Source of the DNA: Candidatus Nealsoniibacteriota bacterium
Lineage (GTDB): Bacteria > Patescibacteriota > Minisyncoccia > Minisyncoccales > GWA2-38-27
Assembly: GCA_003556925.1 (NCBI GenBank)
Contig: PWQC01000019.1
Location: 1-8,546 of the forward strand
Length of the DNA: 8,546 nt
Direction of reading: 5' to 3'
Shown here: piece after piece, positions 5,546 through 8,546 of the stretch
How the letters are laid out: each line of letters starts with the position of its first letter
Position numbering within the stretch: the first letter of the stretch is position 1
The notes under the pieces: model-generated
What the model was told of the DNA's origin: nothing
The model's input: only the letters and a program-made list of their open reading frames with translations
Databases searched by the model: none
Made by a program: the position numbers and the translations under genes

Positions 5546-5574
5546 AAGATATCATAAAAATAATTAAAAAGCAA
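5546..5574 (-). promoter_or_regulatory. Promoter of the S1-domain gene
   Basis: On the minus strand TTGCTT (5574-5569), a 17-nt spacer and TATCTT (5551-5546) preceded by TGA form an extended -10 promoter. The predicted start near 5539 is 2 nt before the preferred ATG at 5537, so the mRNA would be almost leaderless. Confidence 0.5.
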
Positions 5575-5575
5575 G

Positions 5576-5604
5576 TTGATTTTTCTAAAGGCTTGTGATA
5601 ATAT
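5576..5604 (+). promoter_or_regulatory. Promoter of the MBL-fold/small membrane protein/gyrA operon
   Basis: TTGATT (5576-5581), a 17-nt spacer and TAATAT (5599-5604) place +1 on the A of the ATG at 5611. An overlapping extended -10, TGTGATAAT (5594-5602), would place it about 2 nt upstream. Both predict a leaderless or nearly leaderless mRNA. The -35 is one base away from that of the divergent S1 promoter. Confidence 0.5.
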
Positions 5605-5610
5605 AGCGGT

Positions 5611-6231
5611 ATGAATATTATTTGGCACGGGCAAACCTCTTTTACTATTAGCTTTCAAAAGGGAAAAGAGACGATAACTGTTTTATTTGATCCAGTTTCT
5701 GCCGAGACAGGGTTAAGACCGGTTAAAAAAGAACCGGATATTTTAATATCAATTAACGGAACAGAAAAGATTAAAAGTGGTTTTTTAATAGAAAATCCGG
5801 GAGAGTATGAGATAAAAGGAATTACCGTTGATGGCTTTTATTCTTTTAATAATGGAGACGTAGATGATGGTAACGCTATCTTTCTTTTAGGAGGAGAAGA
5901 GCTAAAGATTTGCCATCTTGGACTACTTAGTCAGAAAGAATTGAAAAAAGAACAGTTAGATGAATTGGGAGACGTAGATATTCTTCTTTTGCCCGTAGGG
6001 GGCGGCAAGGCGATGAATGCCAAGGAGGCGACTAAAATTATGTCTCAAATAGAGCCCAAGATTACCATTCCCATGTATTATAAAATTCCTAAATTAAAAG
6101 AGAAGTTGGATGAGTTAGAGTCTTTTCTAAAGATATTAGGTCTCAAATCCCCCGAGACCTTGAATAAATTTTCATTAAAGAAAAAAGATCTTTTAGATCA
6201 AGATCCGAAAGTTATTATTTTACAACCTTAA
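5611..6231 (+). CDS. Metallo-beta-lactamase-fold protein lacking metal ligands
   Basis: The 206 residues follow the pattern of small MBL-fold hydrolases (UlaG/UPF0173-like). They open with MNIIWHGQTSFTI, then a DP motif (27-28), a PGEYEIKGI strand (63-71), CHLG (101-104), VDILLLPVGGG (122-132) and an IEPKITIPMYY strand (147-157). In active members the first loop carries HxHxDH, the CHLG motif continues with Asp, and the late strand reads IPMHY. Here the loop is SINGTEK (48-54), CHLG is followed by Leu, and the late His is Tyr (Y156). All the usual zinc ligands are therefore absent, so a hydrolase activity is unlikely; a structural or binding role is inferred. The start is fixed by an in-frame TAA four codons upstream, and no Shine-Dalgarno sequence is present. 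The stop overlaps the next gene's ATG (TAATG). Confidence 0.85.
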   Translation: MNIIWHGQTSFTISFQKGKETITVLFDPVSAETGLRPVKKEPDILISINGTEKIKSGFLIENPGEYEIKGITVDGFYSFNNGDVDDGNAIFLLGGEELKICHLGLLSQKELKKEQLDELGDVDILLLPVGGGKAMNAKEATKIMSQIEPKITIPMYYKIPKLKEKLDELESFLKILGLKSPETLNKFSLKKKDLLDQDPKVIILQP

Positions 6232-6476
6232 TGTCTTTATCTTCAAAAAAAACAGAGATGTCTGAGAGTAAAAAGAAAACAATTAGAGTTTTTTTAGTTG
6301 TTATAATCGGCATTGCAATTTTTGGTTTTGGTTTTTTTAGGATAAAGAGAAAGGTTTCTTCTGATTTTCCCCGGGATTATTTTCAAGGGGTTACGGCCGG
6401 ATTTGAAATGCCCGACTTTGAAATGCCCGACTTTGAAGCCTTTTTAAAAGAAGAGATAAAAGAAGATGGAGAATAA
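6231..6476 (+). CDS. Small single-pass membrane protein with a short tandem repeat
   Basis: This 81-residue protein is of unknown family. A basic N-terminus (Lys-rich, residues 1-17) precedes one transmembrane helix at about 18-37 and then a basic RIKRK stop-transfer stretch. The C-terminal part is acidic and holds a repeated FEMPD unit ([14 protein letters not shown], about 58-71). The ATG overlaps the stop of the MBL-fold gene by one base, and its own stop lies 11 nt inside gyrA, so translation is probably coupled through all three genes. A second Met at codon 10 is a possible alternative start. The overlaps on both sides support a real gene despite the short length. The charge pattern is ambiguous for topology, and no function can be assigned. 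Confidence 0.75.
   Translation: MSLSSKKTEMSESKKKTIRVFLVVIIGIAIFGFGFFRIKRKVSSDFPRDYFQGVTAGFEMPDFEMPDFEAFLKEEIKEDGE
6402..6437 (+). repeat. 15-bp tandem repeat, about 2.4 copies
   Basis: The unit TTTGAAATGCCCGAC occurs exactly at 6402-6416 and 6417-6431, and a third partial copy TTTGAA follows at 6432-6437. It is in frame and encodes FEMPD repeats in the small membrane protein. Perfect identity at the DNA level points to a recent slippage duplication. Confidence 0.95.
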
Positions 6477-8546
6477 AAAAGAGATTATTAAAAAAGAGAT
6501 AACGGAAGAGATGAAATCTTCCTATATCGACTATGCCATGTCCGTTATCGTTTCTCGTGCTCTTCCTGACGTGAGAGATGGTCTAAAGCCGGTTCACCGC
6601 AGAATACTTTACTCTATGTTAGAAGAGGGATTGAGGCACAACGCTAAGTTCAGAAAGTCAGCTGCTGTAACGGGAACCACCTTAGCGAGATATCATCCCC
6701 ATGGAGATATGGCTGTCTACAATGCGATGGTAAGACTGGCTCAAGACTTTTCTTCAAGATATACCTTAGTAAAGGGGCAGGGAAACTTTGGTTCAATCGA
6801 CGCAGATCCACCCGCCAGCGCTCGTTACACCGAAGCCAAGCTTTCTTTAATGGGAGAAGAGATGCTTAAGGATATTGAAAAAAATACGGTAGATTTTATG
6901 GATAACTATGACGGAACCAGAAAAGAGCCGATCGTTTTGCCATCTCCTCTTCCTCAGCTGGTCTTAAATGGCTCTTTGGGGATCGCCGTTGGTATGGCCA
7001 CTTCCATTCCTCCGCATAACCTTTCAGAAATCTGTGACGCCTTAATCTATTTGGCAGACAATAAATCAGCCACCACAGAGGATATCTTTCAATTTGTCCA
7101 GGGGCCCGACTTCCCTACCGGAGGAATAATCTTTGGCAAAAAAGAGATGATCTCTACTTACTCTCAGGGCAAGGGGCCTATTATTACTAGAGGGAAGGTG
7201 GATATAAAGGACAATAAAAACGGACAGACTCAAATTATTATTAGCGAGATTCCTTACTTAGTCAGTAAATCAACTATGGTGGAGCAGTTTGCCAGATTAA
7301 TTAGAGATAAAAAGATACAAGGGGTTAAAGACGTCAGAGACGAGTCAGATAAAGAAGGATTAAGAGTTGTCTTTGATCTGCAAAAAAGTGTTCCGGCTCA
7401 AAGAATAGTTAATAAGTTGTATAAATTTACTGATCTGCAAAAAACTTTTCATATAAATCTTCTCGCCTTAACCGATAGAATTCAACCAGAGGTTCTCTCT
7501 CTGGTGGACATCTTGAACTATTTTGTGAGACATCGGAGAGAGGTGATAACCAGAAGAACTCAATACGAGCTTGATAAGGCAAAAGCCAGAGCGCATATCT
7601 TGGAGGGCTTAAAGAAATGCCTCGATAAGATAGATGAAGTTATTAAGATAATAAAGTCTTCTGAAAACAGAGAAGAAGCTCAAAAAAACTTGATAAAAAG
7701 GTTTAAGCTTACCGAGATTCAAGCAAATGCCATCTTAGAGACGAAGTTATCCGCCTTAGCTAAACTGGAAAGGGCAAAGATAGAAGAGGAATTAAAAGGA
7801 CTGTTAGAAAAGATAAAAGAGCTTATCGGTATCTTGAAAAGCACTCTTAAAATAAATAATATATTTAAGAAAGAGTTAGTGGAATTAAAAGAGAGATTTG
7901 GTGATAATCGAAGGACTAAAGTAGTTAACCGAGCGGTTGAAGAGATCGCCGAAGAAGACTTGATCCCTCATGAAGAAACAATCATTACTTTAACCACCGG
8001 TGGCTATATTAAAAGAATTAATCCTTCTGTTTATAAAAGTCAGAAGAGGGGTGGTCGTGGTCTCTTGGGAATGAAAACGATGCAAGACGACATAGTGGAA
8101 CATTTTCTTTTAGCAGAGACTCACGACAATCTTCTGTTTTTCACCGACTCAGGTAAGGTCTTTAGAACGATCGTCTATGAGATTCCGGAGGCTTCAAGAG
8201 TCTCAAGAGGAAGGGGGTTAATGAATTTTATAGAGATCGCTTCTCATGATAAGATTCTTTCTCTACTAACGGCCGGAAAGAAAGACAAAGAGGCGGGCAT
8301 AAAAAACCTTGTCATCGCCACTAAGAATGGTATAATTAAAAAGACAGACATTGAAGACTTCAAGAATATTAGAAGATCTGGATTAATCGCTGTTAATTTA
8401 AGGAAGGATGATTTGGTGAGAAGAGCTTGCAAGACAACCGGACAAAATGATATTATGTTAGTGACTAGAAAGGGACAAGCGATAAGGTTTGCCGAAAAAG
8501 AGATAAGAAATATGGGAAGGACAGCTTCAGGAGTTAGGGGAATAAA
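6466..8546 (+). CDS. gyrA: DNA gyrase subunit A (runs off right edge)
   Basis: GyrA forms the DNA-breaking half of the A2B2 gyrase that introduces negative supercoils. About 693 residues are in the window. The winged-helix/tower core opens with [32 protein letters not shown], has the region RYHPHGD (76-82 area) and the catalytic tyrosine Y121 in [29 protein letters not shown] and IPPHN (181-185) follow, then the coiled-coil region around 356-460. The GyrA box QKRGGRG at 526-532 opens the C-terminal beta-pinwheel and separates it from ParC. At the positions equal to E. coli Ser83 and Asp87 this protein has Met82 and Asn86, both linked to quinolone resistance in other bacteria. The start ATG lies 11 nt inside the upstream gene with AGAAG just before it, suggesting translational coupling. 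The end is outside the window. Confidence 0.97.
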   Translation, partial: MENKKEIIKKEITEEMKSSYIDYAMSVIVSRALPDVRDGLKPVHRRILYSMLEEGLRHNAKFRKSAAVTGTTLARYHPHGDMAVYNAMVRLAQDFSSRYTLVKGQGNFGSIDADPPASARYTEAKLSLMGEEMLKDIEKNTVDFMDNYDGTRKEPIVLPSPLPQLVLNGSLGIAVGMATSIPPHNLSEICDALIYLADNKSATTEDIFQFVQGPDFPTGGIIFGKKEMISTYSQGKGPIITRGKVDIKDNKNGQTQIIISEIPYLVSKSTMVEQFARLIRDKKIQGVKDVRDESDKEGLRVVFDLQKSVPAQRIVNKLYKFTDLQKTFHINLLALTDRIQPEVLSLVDILNYFVRHRREVITRRTQYELDKAKARAHILEGLKKCLDKIDEVIKIIKSSENREEAQKNLIKRFKLTEIQANAILETKLSALAKLERAKIEEELKGLLEKIKELIGILKSTLKINNIFKKELVELKERFGDNRRTKVVNRAVEEIAEEDLIPHEETIITLTTGGYIKRINPSVYKSQKRGGRGLLGMKTMQDDIVEHFLLAETHDNLLFFTDSGKVFRTIVYEIPEASRVSRGRGLMNFIEIASHDKILSLLTAGKKDKEAGIKNLVIATKNGIIKKTDIEDFKNIRRSGLIAVNLRKDDLVRRACKTTGQNDIMLVTRKGQAIRFAEKEIRNMGRTASGVRGI

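Noticed and set aside
8244..8432. Minus-strand open frame inside gyrA
   Set aside because: It lies opposite the well-conserved GyrA C-terminal domain and has no start signal or family resemblance.
1..8546. A defence, mobile or CRISPR system
   Set aside because: No direct-repeat array with spacers, no transposase, integrase, recombinase, restriction or toxin motif was found; the genes are housekeeping or small membrane proteins.

Overview
This window looks like chromosomal DNA from a small-genome bacterium, most likely a member of the Candidate Phyla Radiation (Patescibacteria, Parcubacteria-like). That placement is inferred from low G+C content, Lys/Ile-rich proteins, tight gene packing, a short three-repeat ribosomal S1-type protein, small membrane proteins with no recognisable family, and a GyrA with unusual residues. 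No marker gene such as rRNA is present to prove it. I see no transposase, integrase, CRISPR array, toxin-antitoxin pair or phage gene: this is a housekeeping region.

Layout. (1) Positions 1-1270, all minus strand: a tRNA-Val(GAC), a zinc-ribbon/phosphoribosyltransferase fusion protein, two stacked terminators, and the catalytic N-terminal part of an RluA-type pseudouridine synthase that runs off the left edge. (2) Positions 1338-2756, plus strand: two small membrane proteins of unknown function, each with its own promoter and separated by a strong terminator. (3) Positions 2764-5555, minus strand: an S1-domain protein, the membrane protease FtsH, and a tRNA-Ile with anticodon UAU whose first base directly follows the ftsH stop codon. 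(4) Positions 5576-8546, plus strand: a tightly overlapping operon of a metallo-beta-lactamase-fold protein that has lost its metal ligands, an 81-residue single-pass membrane protein, and DNA gyrase subunit A, which runs off the right edge.

How the pieces relate. Most genes serve translation or upkeep: tRNAs, rRNA/tRNA pseudouridylation, S1, membrane protein quality control and DNA supercoiling. The best signals are in the details. The tRNA-Ile(UAU) implies decoding of AUA without lysidine. The tRNA-Val has C instead of the near-universal U at position 33. Several genes have a -10 box 5-9 nt before the start codon and no Shine-Dalgarno sequence, which suggests leaderless mRNAs. The MBL-fold protein looks like a pseudoenzyme. 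GyrA carries Met and Asn at the two positions that define quinolone sensitivity. All gaps between genes are shorter than about 150 bases, and their contents (promoters, terminators, hairpins) are listed.
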